From Stictocephala bisonia (taxonomy: Eukaryota; Arthropoda; Insecta; Hemiptera; Membracidae), in contig JAQJVL010000247.1 in the NCBI GenBank assembly GCA_035578905.1, positions 1,193,261 to 1,257,260 of the forward strand: a DNA stretch of 64,000 nucleotides, given 5' to 3'. Both the position numbers and the translations under genes were made by a program. The notes under the pieces were generated by a model. That model was not told the origin of the DNA. It saw only the letters and a program-made list of their open reading frames with translations, and ran no database searches. Every line of letters begins with the position of its first letter. Positions within the stretch are counted from its first letter, which is position 1. Shown piece by piece: positions 25,801 to 34,804 of this stretch.

Positions 25801-28800
25801 CCTTTAGGGCTAGTTATGTCAAGCACGTGGGGATGACAATACCTTTAGGGCTAGTTATGTCAAGCACGTGGGGATGACAATACCTTTAGGGCTAGTTATG
25901 TCAAGCACGTGGGGATGACAATACCTTTAGGGCTAGTTATGTCAAGCACGTGGGGATGACAATACCTTTAGGGCTAGTTATGTCAAGCACGTGGGGATGA
26001 CAATACCTTCATTTATACAACCTCCTTCTTTAAAACTTTATTTTGTACGTATGTACTGAAGTAATCCATTGGTCATGTATTCCAAAACAAAAGCTTTAGT
26101 TTTAAAATATTTGTTTATCCGCCAGTTCAAAGATATCCAAGTGTGGAGATCGAGCACTTAATGGTACATCACACAATACAGAAGGCGAATATTGTAAAGG
26201 GAGGATAAATTCACTTTTATTAGGGAAACAGTTTCTGAGGTGTACCGCAAGGCTCGATTTTGGGTCCGATCTTATTTATGAATAATTTTATACTTTGTAC
26301 TATACCTAATTATTTTTATACTTATTTTATAAATAAGATAAGTAATATTTATCCTTTTTTTGCTTTATAAAGTTTGAAAATGTTATATGTACTTTATACA
26401 TGTTTTATGATAATGAATGATTTGAATCAGGCCAATACTGGAGATTTTGATATGAAATCATAAAATGCCAAGAACTCAACTGGTTTTTCTTTCTTTTTTT
26501 TTAGTTTCACAAATAAACTAGTTTCTATGATCTATATTCAGGTATTTTTAATAATATTTTTCCTTACTTATTGTTTTTTTAGATGTGATTTTTGATACCC
26601 TAATGTTTAATATTAGTATAAAGGTTATGGTAGATTTGGTACACGTGCTATTTTTTAATAATTAACTATTTTTATGTGTGCTATAAACTTCCTTTTGTCA
26701 TTGCCACATTTTTTTTTAATTTACATAGAAATAGATTAAATATTTATGTTAGGTAGAATTTTATTTTAGAACCGCAAATGAATATTTTCCTCTTTATAAA
26801 GTAGTTTTAAAATTATATTGCGTGTGTAATGTTTTATTATACTAAACAGCGATTACCTTCATTATCTAAAGAAGAGCCTCGCAGATAAGTAAATCAGTAG
26901 GCAAATACGAATTAAAAATGATATAGATAAGATAAGGTCCGTAATATTTAAAGTTACAATACAATCTTCATTTATCACATTACCTATACCTACAATAGAT
27001 CGTAAATTTGTTATGATTTTAAAAAAATAATTTTTAACGAGTATATCCTAAATAATAATAATAAAAACAGAAATTTTAAAAATAACAGTAAACTAATATA
27101 ATTCTATTTTGCACGATAAAATTGCAAGATAATTACTGGCATTTCTATTTTCATGAAAATCTGGTAAAAATTAGACTCGCGAAATATTACATATGAGCAC
27201 AGCATATACAACACTTTACAGTCGTATATTGCTTGAAAATATGATAATATTCGGTCTAATAGAATAATATATTTCGTAGTGAACAATGTTATCAGGTATA
27301 ACAATGTAGCCTATTGTGAAACACCTTGTGAGGACACGTAAGGTAAAACACACGTAATAGTGTTTACAGTTGTGCTGTTAACTTAGCGAGGTAAACACAC
27401 ATTACGTAAGAGACAAGCAATCTGTTTCAACTTTACTATATTTACGACAGAATTTTGGAGAATTTACTGCTAATTAATGGTCCATTTCGACACTGTTTCA
27501 TCCATGAAACGGTTTGCTGACTAATTTATTGTTTTATTTTCGTGCATACCACTCAGCTGTTTTTTCCCTTTTTTCATAAAAACTAAGAGGGGGAAATGTG
27601 TAAGATTTCTGTAAAATAAATCAGTGAAAATGGTCAGTGCGTTGTATTCACATGTTCATAAACACTTTCTTGATACATTTATTTTAAGTTTCTTTCAACT
27701 CAGATGAAATCCGAAGGTCACAATAATCGGTTAATTAATTCATCCTCTCTATATTGATAATAAATGACATAACATGCCTACTGCAGTGTTTTAGGAAACA
27801 AAATTCCCATCCAACAGGATTTATGTGGATTTTACGTCTGTGTAACTACGTCAGTTTTTATGAATACAAAAACTATGAGAAATTAGCATGATGCGAATTT
27901 CAAAGACGATAGTCAAAAAGAAAAAAACAGAGGTCGCTTTTTATAATAACAGTGAGTGAACGTGTCAGTGGCACTGAGAAGTAGTTTACAACTAGATAAT
28001 GTACGAATTTAAAAATCTCTAGTAATAATCACTAAGTTTATCCTTGTGGATTTGAAGGGGAATTAGGAAAGATACTGACAACGGTGTTGAACCTGTCATT
28101 TGCTCGAAAAACTGAAAAACTAACTACACGATACCCATTAGCGCGCTGTTGAATGCGACCTCTGCCGTCTCCTTCTCAATGGCTATTTCATGATTGCGTA
28201 GTATCAACCTTGGTTCGTAAATATGTCGTATGAAACTCATATGTGCAGTTACTGAAGTCAATTTGTCCTCGCTTGGGATCAAGCCGACGACGGTATTGAC
28301 TTTTTCACGAGTTTCACGCTCCTCCGCTCGCACTGGAGGCGTGCGTATATCATACAGCCTTCTTCCTGCCTCTAGACCTAAGGAGAAAAAACTACTTGGA
28401 ATACTTTGCCGACGAAGACATAACGTTAATTTAAAGAAAAAAAACTTAAGCCGAATATGTCTTATAAGAAGTTTCCTTCTTGTTGCATTTGTATTCGGAG
28501 GAGTACCCTACTTCATTAGGCCTACTGTAAGAAAATGTGAAAGTACGTACATTCTACAAAAACACGTTCACTCAAACCAGTATTTCTGCTACTCATTATT
28601 ACTGTTTATTTATGCAGTAAATAAAATACCCGTAGTGAATAATGAAAAGGGTGAATTATAGAAAACATCTCTGATGTTCAGAGTTTGTTTGAACATTTAC
28701 AGAAAAAGGGAAAGAGAAACATATTATTCTACATTTCTTTGATGCTGAAAAATTTGAGGAGTCGCAACATTGAATGGTTTAGAAACAAAGTTTGGCAAGT

Positions 28801-31800
28801 TTCTAAATAAGATGAACAAAATATGTCTTGAGAAAAAACAGATCGCGGAGTTTATCACCAAATTTGTTGCAATCTGGTGGGTTTGTGAATTCCGTGTCTA
28901 TAGACAGTCAACTTTTAGTTATAGGTACTGGGTAGCAAAACTTTGTATGGCTCGAGTTTTCTGTTATATGGTGTGAATCTGGTCTTTCGAGTTTTTTTAT
29001 GGGATCAGAATTCGGTGGCTAGAGCTACCTGATAGTTATGGGTTGTAAAGATGGTGCATGGAGTGTGAATTCGGTGGCTAGAGCTACCTGATAGTTATGG
29101 GTTTTAAAGTTGGTGCATGGAGTGTGAATTCGGTGGCTAGAGTTACCATTTAGTTATGGGATGTGAGATTGGTGTACTGCAGTTACCTAACCTGTTAGTT
29201 GTGAGGCGTGAATTCGATGATTAGGTTACCATTTAGCTATTGGATGAGAAGTCTTTGCAGCTGGGGTGTGAATTACGATGCAATGTCTTACCTCATGCTC
29301 GTGTAACTATCGGTGTAGAGCCAACTCTACCAATGACGCACCTCGTTATTGTTGTGGTCCACATCACTGTTGTGGTCGCCCTCCTTGTTGGCGGCGGCCA
29401 TGCCAGAGAACATCTCCACCATGTGCCCGATTAGCTGGGGGTTGAGACCTCCCCCACCCGACGAGCCGCCGCCCGCCAGTAAGGCGCCGATGTTGCCCAA
29501 GATGTCGGCGCCCTGACCACCAAACACCTCGCCCAGCTGCTTGCCGCCGTCTGTCTGTAGGAAGGACTGTACCATGTTGCCAAGCCCTTGGCCTGCCCCG
29601 GTGTCCTTCCCGCCCTGAAACAGAGAGGATCGTCACAGTTGGTGATGATTAAACTGATAAAAGTATATCGGAAATCAATCACTTGACAATCCTATAGTAG
29701 AGATGTTACATCATTGTAAGCTAGTGTGATATAAGAGAAAATGTTGGTAAAACCACTCATTCACACGTTACTTTATTCATATCAATTTATACGTGATTTT
29801 TAATTAAACTAATAAATGTATATGTCTGTGTACGTAATAATGTATTAATGTATGAGTACGTTCCCATTTGTATAAGTATGATGTGGTTTGTGCATATACA
29901 GAGTGCACAAAAAAGTAGAAACGCTTTCACAACTAACTGTTCTACGACTTGAACATCATCATGGTTACAAAGACCACACTTTTTGACGCCATTTGTGACA
30001 TTTCATCTTTTCTGGGGTACGACCCACGTGGAGTTGAACGAAAATCTTTAATGTAAGCCTTGGTTGAGTTTGGCATCAAATGAAAGGTCTATTCAAGAGA
30101 AATTAATTGCCGCAAACCGGGCTTCGAAAGGTTTATCCTTTCCAGAGTGCGGTCATTTGAATTTCAAAGTAACTAATTTGAACAATATTATTTCTCTGCT
30201 ATTTACCGATTTTAAATAAATTATCTTAATCAAAAAATATGGAACACAATAACTCAAAAAATTTAAATATCAAATTATCTATTGAAAAAATAAAGTTGTC
30301 TTGAAAGCGTAGGAAATATGGAAACGCTTTCACAACAACTTTTTTTCCATAGATAATTTGATAATTTAATTTTTACGAGTTATTGTGTTCCATAGAATAT
30401 AATTTTTGATCAGAATAATTTACTTAAATCCGTTAAATAGCGAAAAAATGATATTTTTCAAATTGGTTACTTTGAAATGATCACTACTCTGGAAAGGATA
30501 AACCTTGTGAAGTCCGGTTTGCGGCAATTAATTTCTCTTTAATATACCTTGTATTTGATATCAAACTCGACCTAGGGATGATATCAAGTCCCTTGAAAAG
30601 ATTAAGTGTCGCTAATGGCGTCAAAAAGTATGTTCTTTTTAACCATGACCATGTATAAGATTTCACTTTTACAAATGAAGTCATACAAAAGTTGTAAAAG
30701 CGTTTCCATATTTTGATCCACCCTGTATGTTTGGAATGTGAGGACGGCGCCAGAGACTCGCTAATGTAGGTGTAAGGGGGTCCGAGTAGTAGACCTGTTT
30801 ATAGACTACATTAGGGGGCGCCAAACCTCTCTGCTTACTATGTAAACGTAAAACATTGGTTTGAGTACAGACCTATATTGGCTGTAAAGATATACTGTAT
30901 GTATGCTGTTAGTACATCACTCTGGAATGTAGAAAGACCGGAGCGGGGGAAAATGTCAGTGTCTGACGTTACGAAAATTTTAATTTAATTTTTTAAATAA
31001 GATAAATACATTAGAGAACATTTTAAAGACAAATGTGGAGATGAAATTTACTTAATAAAATCTATATAAATGAAATAAATTTTTTTCACGCATATTTAGC
31101 AGAATATCGCAAATGTAGTATATTTAGAGGCTGTTTACTCCAGAGGCCCGAAGCAATAATTGTCTCCATTTTTATCCTTCTGTCTTGGTAAAGAATTATA
31201 TAGTAGATAGGCTTTTCATCACCAAAATAAAAACTTATTCTAGATATATTTTGATTTACTATCTAAAATAATTGTCAATCTATTGTTTTAAAAATAAAAA
31301 TCATTACTACAAATAATAGTTTTTTTATTTGGTTGGTTAAAAAAACTACTACTAATACAATTAATTTATAAATAAAATACATAATAATTTTGCATCAATC
31401 CATTTTTAAATTGTTGCAATGAATGGAAAATAATTTTAGATAACAAATCGAAATATATTCAGATAGTGTTTTTATTTGAGTGATGAGAACACTCGGTATT
31501 ATTTATTCATGTGTTATACTGTCTGGAAAAATTACATACCGTAATGTATTACATTTAACTGCCGTCTTAATGTTACCCCTTTCTACCCCCCCCCTCTTAC
31601 CTCTAAGGCCTTTAACCGTTTTGTTTGACGTCATTTATATTTTCTTTTAGCGCTTTATGTCACGGTTTCGAATTTGCAACTGCATGTTTTCTACCCGCCT
31701 TAAAGTGTTTTGTGTTGTTTTATTTGTATTTCAGTATCATTTAATTAATGTTAGATTATACTATTTAAAATAAAACTCTTTCTTTTACTGTAAAAAAAAA

Positions 31801-34506
31801 ATAACACTCAACATTTTTCAAAAGTGCAAGTGCTATGATGGGCTTACTGAAATCCTGTTTTACTAAGTATATTTTTAGTCGGTAACGAAGCATGTGTATT
31901 CAGCTCTTCTTATGTAACACGTTTATTATAGTCAATAAAAATAATCTGATTTGGTAAAATATTAATAAGATATTTTCGGCCCTTAAAAATATATATTTAT
32001 ATATTTCGTGTTTATTACGTCGGTTCCTAACTGCCATGGGAAGATGTAAGTGGAAATATAAATGGAGATCACTAGATCAGTTATGTGATAGTCTACCACT
32101 ATACGTGTATGGGCGGGCGGGTAGTTCAACGCCAATGTACGTGTACGGGCGGGCGGGGGGAGGGTTAATCCAGTACTGGATCATCAGTAATGTAAGTGTA
32201 TGGGTGGGTTAATTTTTAAACGATAGTAAAATAAAATACACGTTTACAAGGAATGACAAATGTTGTGTAAACATTGCTCAATATTCCATATTATCTCCTA
32301 AACAAACTCCGATACACTTATTACACATGGTTGTAACTACAACACAGCAATAACCATGCCTTGCATACCACTGTTACCCTACGTGGATGGATGGGTGGGG
32401 GAGTTTATCCAAACAATGGATCACATAGTTACAGAGTGCCCCTGCACTCTTTTACGAAGGGCCAGCAAATAAATTAATATAATCTGTGAGGCAGGCATTA
32501 AAAGCTGTATAGATTGTATTTAGTTAAGTGACAGGGGGTCACTTTTTTATTAATACAAAACGTGACTTTATATCTTAATCCAAATATATGTATCACGTTT
32601 TCTTTTTGTTTTTTTTTGTTTTGTTTTTTTTTTTTTTATTAATAAATGTTAGCTGACAACAAACCATACGATATATATTATACATTTTACACTTAATACT
32701 CCATTCAAGAATAAACAAAACACAAGGACTACTAGTAGATTCTGTTATCAGTTTCTTTTCGTTATTAATGCTATTACCGTTGATTATATATCGCATATAA
32801 TTAATGATGCTATTAGTGTGAGATCACGGTTGTCGTACTGATCTGGCGTTTTGCAGTTAGTAGTTTAATTTTTTGTAATTAAATATAATTGCTTAGCTCG
32901 CCAATGGCTCTTTATACGTTTTTACGGTGACTAAACATTTTGAGATGTTAGTAAAAATGACTTACCGTTTACGTTACGTAACATATTTGACCACGGTTAG
33001 GAAATCAACTGGTTAAGTCAGATTTACAAACTAACTCTAACTTGAATAAATTATACTGTAAAAACAAACAATCCACGAGTAACGGAAAACCATATAGGAT
33101 ACGTAACGGGGTTTCAGTTGGATGTGTCAACATTAGTAATAACAAGAAATTCAATTTATTAATTTTATTTAACACGTATAGCCATATGGTAAAAAAAAAA
33201 AAGAAGTTGAACAGATTTACATAAAGATAAGATATCAAGAAAATGGAGAGTTTTCCACTTAAATAACAAAACACGAAATTATTTTAAACTAACGATGTCT
33301 CTCAAAGCTTACTATTTTGTCGTTAGAATCAAGTTTGTTTCCTTTTTATTTTAAAACGTTTAAATGTTAAATCCATTTAATTTCATATAACCTTATTTCA
33401 ACTGGGTTATAATTCAAGGTTATTACCCAATTGTTTTTACATTTAAATATAAAAATATTTAATTTGCTATTTAAAAACACACTCTAGAATGATGTTCCAC
33501 AATTCTTAAAAATGAAAAGACAAATCACACGTGTTTAGCGCTCAGTGGTTGAATGCACGTAATACAATAATGTAACAATATAACAGTTTTATACAGTTTC
33601 ATGTTCAGTAATGGAAATGTTACATTAAATTCATGTTGATTCGTACAAATAAAGTTTACTCGTTTATAAAGTTGAACGGAACATGAACAATTGAATGTAA
33701 ACGTAAAAAAGTAGTTTTTCGTTCTGTTTATTTCAATGAACAATCGTTTTTTACTTTCTCCCATATTTGTTAGCATAGAGAAAGTATTGTGATCGTTCAA
33801 CATAAGTTTTTTTTATAAGTTGGCCTAAAAATCAGTTTTAGGGCCCCCTGAATCCAAAAGGTTTGTTTTTTCGAAAACAACTTTTGTGTGTCTGTCCGTA
33901 TGTGTTTTGTGTGAATGTGCAGTTCGCTGGAGACCAAACGGATGAATCGACTTTTATGAAATTTGGTATTTAGGCAATATCTCCAAACGATTTTTTTCTC
34001 TTTTTTTGAAATTTTACTTTTTTATTTTTATGGGAAAACATACAAAAATGGAATTTTTTCCAAAACGGCTTTGACGATTTTTATTAAATTTTCAGGAAAG
34101 ATTTAAATTACAATTTAAAATAGTTTAGTAAAAACGCATGTCTCTAACTTGAGTTTATGAGTTATGGCAAAACAACATATTTGGGAATGAAACTGGTAAT
34201 TTTCATAGTGATTTTTTTAGTGTTTAATATGGGGGAAGTTTGTGCCAATTCTTTGGAACCGTTTATTAATATAAATATATAAAAAATCTATTAAATTTCA
34301 ACTATGCCAGTATTTAAACAGCTATCCTGAATTAAAATAAGGTCAAATCCGCATATCAAGGTCAAGGTTGATCCTACCTGTAGGGAGTCCTGGAGCAAGG
34401 ACCTGGCTGCTTCCACGAAGGGGTTTGTCTCGTCCTCTTCATTCTGGAGCGAGAAGGACGATATTATGAGGACGCAGAATAGTGCCTTGTAGTCGATGAA
34501 TGCCAT
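1490..34506 (-). CDS. Eight-exon gene for a predicted secreted 497-residue protein, DM4/12-like C-terminus
   Basis: The coding sequence joins 34506-34378, 29614-29342, 21606-21331, 21242-21037, 7149-6960, 6036-5789, 4507-4420 and 1573-1490. Every junction has AG acceptors and GT donors and the phases match (0,0,0,2,0,2,0), giving one open frame of 497 codons. Residues 1-21 form a signal peptide with hydrophobic core LFCVLIISSFSL. Residues 44-134 are rich in Gly and Leu, and residues 135-226 include an acidic/His stretch (HAHHDDDTEDVEEHRRH). Residues 227-410 look helical and carry no recognised catalytic motif. The C-terminus has C411 and C417 (CDRNLICE), then LYNAAVEDHNC with C469 and YPADC with C477. 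This spacing resembles the four-cysteine DM4/12 (PF07841) pattern of insect secreted proteins; the family call is inference. Function unknown. Introns hold most of the repeats in the left half of the window. Confidence 0.85.
2078..2880 (+). repeat. 104-bp tandem array with a GC palindrome, about 7 copies
   Basis: The marker GTTGTAATGG recurs at 2181, 2287, 2391, 2495, 2599, 2703 and 2807, so the period is 104-106 bp. Each unit contains the perfect 10-bp palindrome CTCCGCGGAG or a one-base variant, followed by AGCTAGAAGCTGCTTATGAT. The last copy (2807-2880) is diverged. It lies in the last intron of the secreted-protein gene and has no open frame. Confidence 0.85.
2881..4098. other. AT-rich intron sequence, nothing recognised
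   Basis: This is the intron between exons 7 and 8. Very AT-rich, with no coding signature or clear repeat seen. Confidence 0.3.
4099..4262. mobile_element. Foldback MITE FB1, partial copy 2
   Basis: It holds the left arm (GACATCAACAAACTTACC), the loop with CCACTGGCAC...ATCAGGTGAG, and the trailing CTTCCACTATTGCTGAGTGG shared with copy 1. The right arm is missing, so this is a truncated, diverged copy. Confidence 0.6.
4420..4507 (-). CDS. Exon 7: third cysteine
   Basis: It supplies the last base of S441 and residues 442-470. The acceptor is TTTCAG before CTTAAC and the donor is CAG before GTACAT, phase 0. It reads LTASWFLSGHTGTPFWKLYN then AAVEDHNCQ, supplying C469. It is too short to appear as a long open frame. 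Confidence 0.82.
5789..6036 (-). CDS. Exon 6: first cysteine pair
   Basis: It encodes residues 359-440 plus two bases of the codon for S441. The acceptor is TCAAAG before GATGTG and the donor is CCAG before GTATGT, phase 2. It contains LRVWRAYRFTLKSPQCDRNL followed by ICELNRF, giving C411 and C417 in a C-x5-C-E arrangement. Confidence 0.85.
6960..7149 (-). CDS. Exon 5
   Basis: It supplies the last base of R295 and residues 296-358. The acceptor is TTACAG before ATACCT and the donor is CAG before GTTGGT, phase 0. It reads YLNTIQFMGNGFLKAQGYSK onwards with no stop. A roughly 13.9 kb intron separates it from exon 4. The open plus-strand frame here is antisense to this exon. Confidence 0.8.
7150..8321. 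other. Intron sequence with no recognised element
   Basis: Left part of the roughly 13.9 kb intron between exons 4 and 5. AT-rich; short open frames here match nothing known. Confidence 0.3.
8322..8640 (+). repeat. Dispersed repeat family R, copy 1
   Basis: It shares a string of landmarks with 43800-44130 (same orientation) and 62998-63316 (reverse). These are GCGTATTTTAAGG, TAGTC..TTACTAACT, TCGACTGTTCCTC, CCTACAGG/CTTACAGC, GGTCTAATTTTCAGCTAATT, GACACCCCAGA and TAGCGGA. Length is about 320 bp with no coding capacity. It could be a SINE or MITE; no inverted ends were found. Confidence 0.6.
10042..12552 (-). mobile_element. 5'-truncated jockey/CR1-type LINE
   Basis: It reads on the minus strand from 12552 to a TTTA-rich tail at about 10090-10042. 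It holds the end of the endonuclease-RT linker, a complete reverse transcriptase region, a C-terminal segment and about 330 bp of 3' sequence. The 5' end, including any endonuclease, is missing, as is usual for target-primed insertion. It sits inside foldback MITE FB2, whose interior resumes on both sides, so it inserted after the MITE. Confidence 0.8.
10376..12550 (-). pseudogene. LINE reverse transcriptase, broken by three one-base frameshifts
   Basis: Recognised RT motifs in order are YRPVSI, QFGFRKGKCTIDAI, LCDLSKAFDCVDH, GVPQGSVLGPLLFL and FLYADDT (catalytic YxDD), then SNGFLLNEAKTQNI and a thumb/C-terminal region SILRYGLVIWGN, ending at a TAG at 10378-10376. The frame shifts near 11648, near 11290 and in a T9 run near 10757. 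Each shift is one base, and all fall in T or A runs. Apart from these the protein looks well preserved. It is either recently dead or intact with homopolymer sequencing errors. Confidence 0.85.
12823..16435. other. Intron stretch with (TA)n and two GC-rich islands of unknown origin
   Basis: AT-rich background is broken by GC-rich segments at about 13520-13690 and 14100-15060. Open frames there (14118-14360 minus, 14697-14930 plus) match nothing I recognise. At 16250-16345 two imperfect copies of a GCAC..GG..ACTGCGCCGC motif occur. Confidence 0.35.
13771..13847. repeat. (TA)n microsatellite
   Basis: An uninterrupted TA dinucleotide run of about 75 bp. Confidence 0.95.
16444..19835. mobile_element. 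3.4 kb non-autonomous hAT-type transposon with 8-bp target duplication
   Basis: Ends are inverted: CAGGGCCGCCCAGAG at 16444 and CTCTGGGCGGCCCTG ending at 19835. Subterminal GGCCCCGGGGCAAA and the GTGGCCCC motif are shared by both ends. The flanks are a perfect 8-bp duplication, CTCTAGAT, at 16436-16443 and 19836-19843, the hallmark length of hAT elements. No open frame inside resembles a hAT transposase, so it needs one in trans. The interior carries about two degenerate units of the 36-bp minisatellite (17280-17375), a solo pogo-like end near 17926 (CAGTAAACTCTGGTTAACCG) and a copy of part of exon 3 (18601-18626). It lies in the intron between exons 4 and 5. Confidence 0.85.
18557..18637. 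repeat. Patch copied from exon 3, flanked by a 13-bp direct repeat
   Basis: Positions 18601-18626 are identical, in the same orientation, to exon 3 positions 21377-21402 (26 of 26 bases). A second shorter piece (CATGGACGACGC) sits just before it at 18587-18599. The patch is flanked by CTACTATTTCTTA at 18557-18569 and 18625-18637. The layout looks like templated filler DNA or a small target-duplicating insertion. Confidence 0.75.
19844..21036. repeat. AT-rich intron with degenerate tandem repeats
   Basis: Between about 20130 and 20600, blocks such as TTTGTTTATTAAA, TTTTCTGA/CTGACTAAATTGTATATTTT and AATTTATAA recur two to four times with a rough period near 110-120 bp. The rest is plain AT-rich intron. 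Confidence 0.4.
21037..21242 (-). CDS. Exon 4
   Basis: It encodes residues 227-294 plus two bases of the codon for R295. An 88-bp intron separates it from exon 3, the only short intron in the gene. The acceptor is ATCCAG before GAGTCG and the donor is AG before GTACAC, phase 2. It begins ESELGRTLWTNSGLEGIFRL and carries a conserved-looking FVAEWIKHIADP helix. Confidence 0.85.
21331..21606 (-). CDS. Exon 3: Met/Gln and acidic-His segment
   Basis: It encodes residues 135-226 (92 codons). The acceptor is TTGCAG before GTACGA and the donor is AAG before GTGGGT, both phase 0. A stretch of 26 bp of this exon (21377-21402, around residues RRHERASSM) recurs exactly at 18601-18626 inside the next intron but one. 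Confidence 0.85.
21607..23109. other. Intron sequence, nothing recognised
   Basis: Part of the intron between exons 2 and 3. No gene or repeat identified; short open frames look random. Confidence 0.3.
23110..23714. repeat. Two interleaved inverted repeats (foldback element)
   Basis: Arm B (23209-23375, starting TAGTATATTTCATAACAAGA) is nearly perfectly inverted at 23541-23714. A different arm A (23110-23197, TTTTCACTACACTAC then TATGAGTTCAGCTG) is inverted at 23426-23514, which lies between the two B arms. The order is therefore A, B, A', B'. Both arms share CACTACACTAC. No coding capacity. Confidence 0.8.
23999..26008 (+). repeat. 41-bp satellite array, 49 copies, one E-box per unit
   Basis: The unit begins TTAGGGCTAGTTATG and ends CACGTGGGGATGACAATACC plus one variable base; 2010 bp equals 49 units of 41 bp. 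Every unit carries the palindrome CACGTG. Variants (ACCT/ACCG, GGGG/GGGC, a unique ACTTTT) form a pattern that repeats after 13 units (533 bp; the ACTTTT variant is at 24366 and 24899), showing block duplication. The right half is almost uniform. It lies in the intron between exons 2 and 3. Confidence 0.95.
26130..26310 (+). pseudogene. LINE reverse transcriptase fragment
   Basis: From 26239 the frame reads GVPQGSILGPILFMNNFI, the conserved RT motif preceding the catalytic YxDD in non-LTR elements. Just upstream the frame is broken by a stop (26236-26238). Only this short piece is recognisable, immediately right of the 41-bp satellite. Confidence 0.65.
26311..29004. other. Intron sequence with one unexplained GC-richer block
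   Basis: Mostly AT-rich with no recognised element. At 28124-28400 a GC-richer block has a minus-strand open frame (EERETREKVNTVVGLIPSED in part) that I cannot assign. It might be a transposon remnant. Confidence 0.3.
29005..29235 (+). repeat. 69-bp tandem repeat, about 3 copies
   Basis: GAATTCGGTGGCTAGAG recurs at about 69-bp spacing with TTAGTTATGGG/TAGTTATGGGTT and TGGTGCATGGAGTGT. The third copy is diverged. It sits directly downstream (minus sense) of exon 2. Confidence 0.7.
29342..29614 (-). CDS. Exon 2: Gly/Leu-rich segment
   Basis: It encodes residues 44-134 (91 codons). The acceptor is TTTCAG before GGCGGG and the donor is GAG before GTGCGT, both phase 0. The segment contains LGNMVQSFLQTDGGKQLGEV and a GGGSSGGGG linker, then NPQLIGHMVEMFSGMAAANKE and an Asp/Asn/His-rich tail. 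GC content is clearly above the surrounding intron. Confidence 0.85.
29899..30725. mobile_element. Mariner-type foldback element, 827 bp
   Basis: The ends CAGAGTGCACAAAAAAG and (inverted) CAGGGTGGATCAAAA are flanked by TA on both sides. The whole element is a long imperfect palindrome with arms of about 400 bp. Shared blocks include GGAAACGCTTTCACAAC, CAAATGAAAGGT..ATTCAAGAG, AATTAATTGCCGCAAACCGG and TATCCTTTCCAGAGT. The same arm sequence is found at 53578-55356 around a mariner transposase remnant. No coding capacity here. Confidence 0.8.
30726..34290. other. Intron 1 sequence with weak repeats
   Basis: Degenerate G-rich units (GTATGGGCGGGCGGGTAG) at 32098-32160 and 32385-32400 resemble the 36-bp minisatellite. 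At 33830-34200 a segment with GTCTGTCCGTATGTG and AACGGATGAATCGACTTTTA has the look of a dispersed transposon end. Nothing else is recognised. Confidence 0.35.
34378..34506 (-). CDS. Exon 1: start codon and signal peptide
   Basis: It encodes residues 1-43. The ATG lies in a good context (TCATGG). MAFIDYK is followed by a hydrophobic run and then an acidic mature N-terminus (QNEEDETNPF). The exon ends CTACAG before a GTAGGA donor, in phase 0. No other in-frame ATG precedes it without a stop in sight, and the signal peptide supports this start. Confidence 0.85.
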
Positions 34507-34660
34507 GATGCGACCGGCGTAGCCACACGAACAAGACTGGGCCTAACACTCAGGTGAGTCTAACGGTGCGGTGACGTAGTTCGAGACCAGGTCAACGATC
34601 CTACCCGAGACGACTTCACGTCGCCCGCGCATCGGGTCACTGGGTAACAACCCGCAAAAA
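34507..34660 (-). promoter_or_regulatory. CpG-dense upstream segment, likely promoter/5'UTR of the secreted-protein gene
   Basis: The 150 bases upstream of the start codon are GC-rich with many CpG dinucleotides, unlike the AT-rich surroundings. No TATA box is visible. The 49-bp satellite and its host MITE begin about 145 bp further upstream. The transcription start was not identified. Confidence 0.4.
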
Positions 34661-34804
34661 TTAGGGTTTAATCGGGAATGATCCTCTTACGTCCGGATAA
34701 GAAATTCGAATCACCATTGTGTCTTGGATTTCGTGTAGTTAGATCACTTTTTTTGGAAATAAAACTACCGAGAACCACAGGATCCCAAAATTCCCACCAC
34801 TTTA

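Noticed and set aside
23999..26008. CRISPR-like array
   Set aside because: Units are contiguous with no unique spacers, and the setting is an intron in an animal genome.
23999..26008. Telomere-like TTAGGG repeats
   Set aside because: TTAGGG occurs once per 41-bp unit, not as tandem hexamers, so it is incidental.
28230..28661. 143-codon open frame on the plus strand
   Set aside because: No recognisable motif, and it runs into AT-rich sequence coding for Lys/Asn/Leu.
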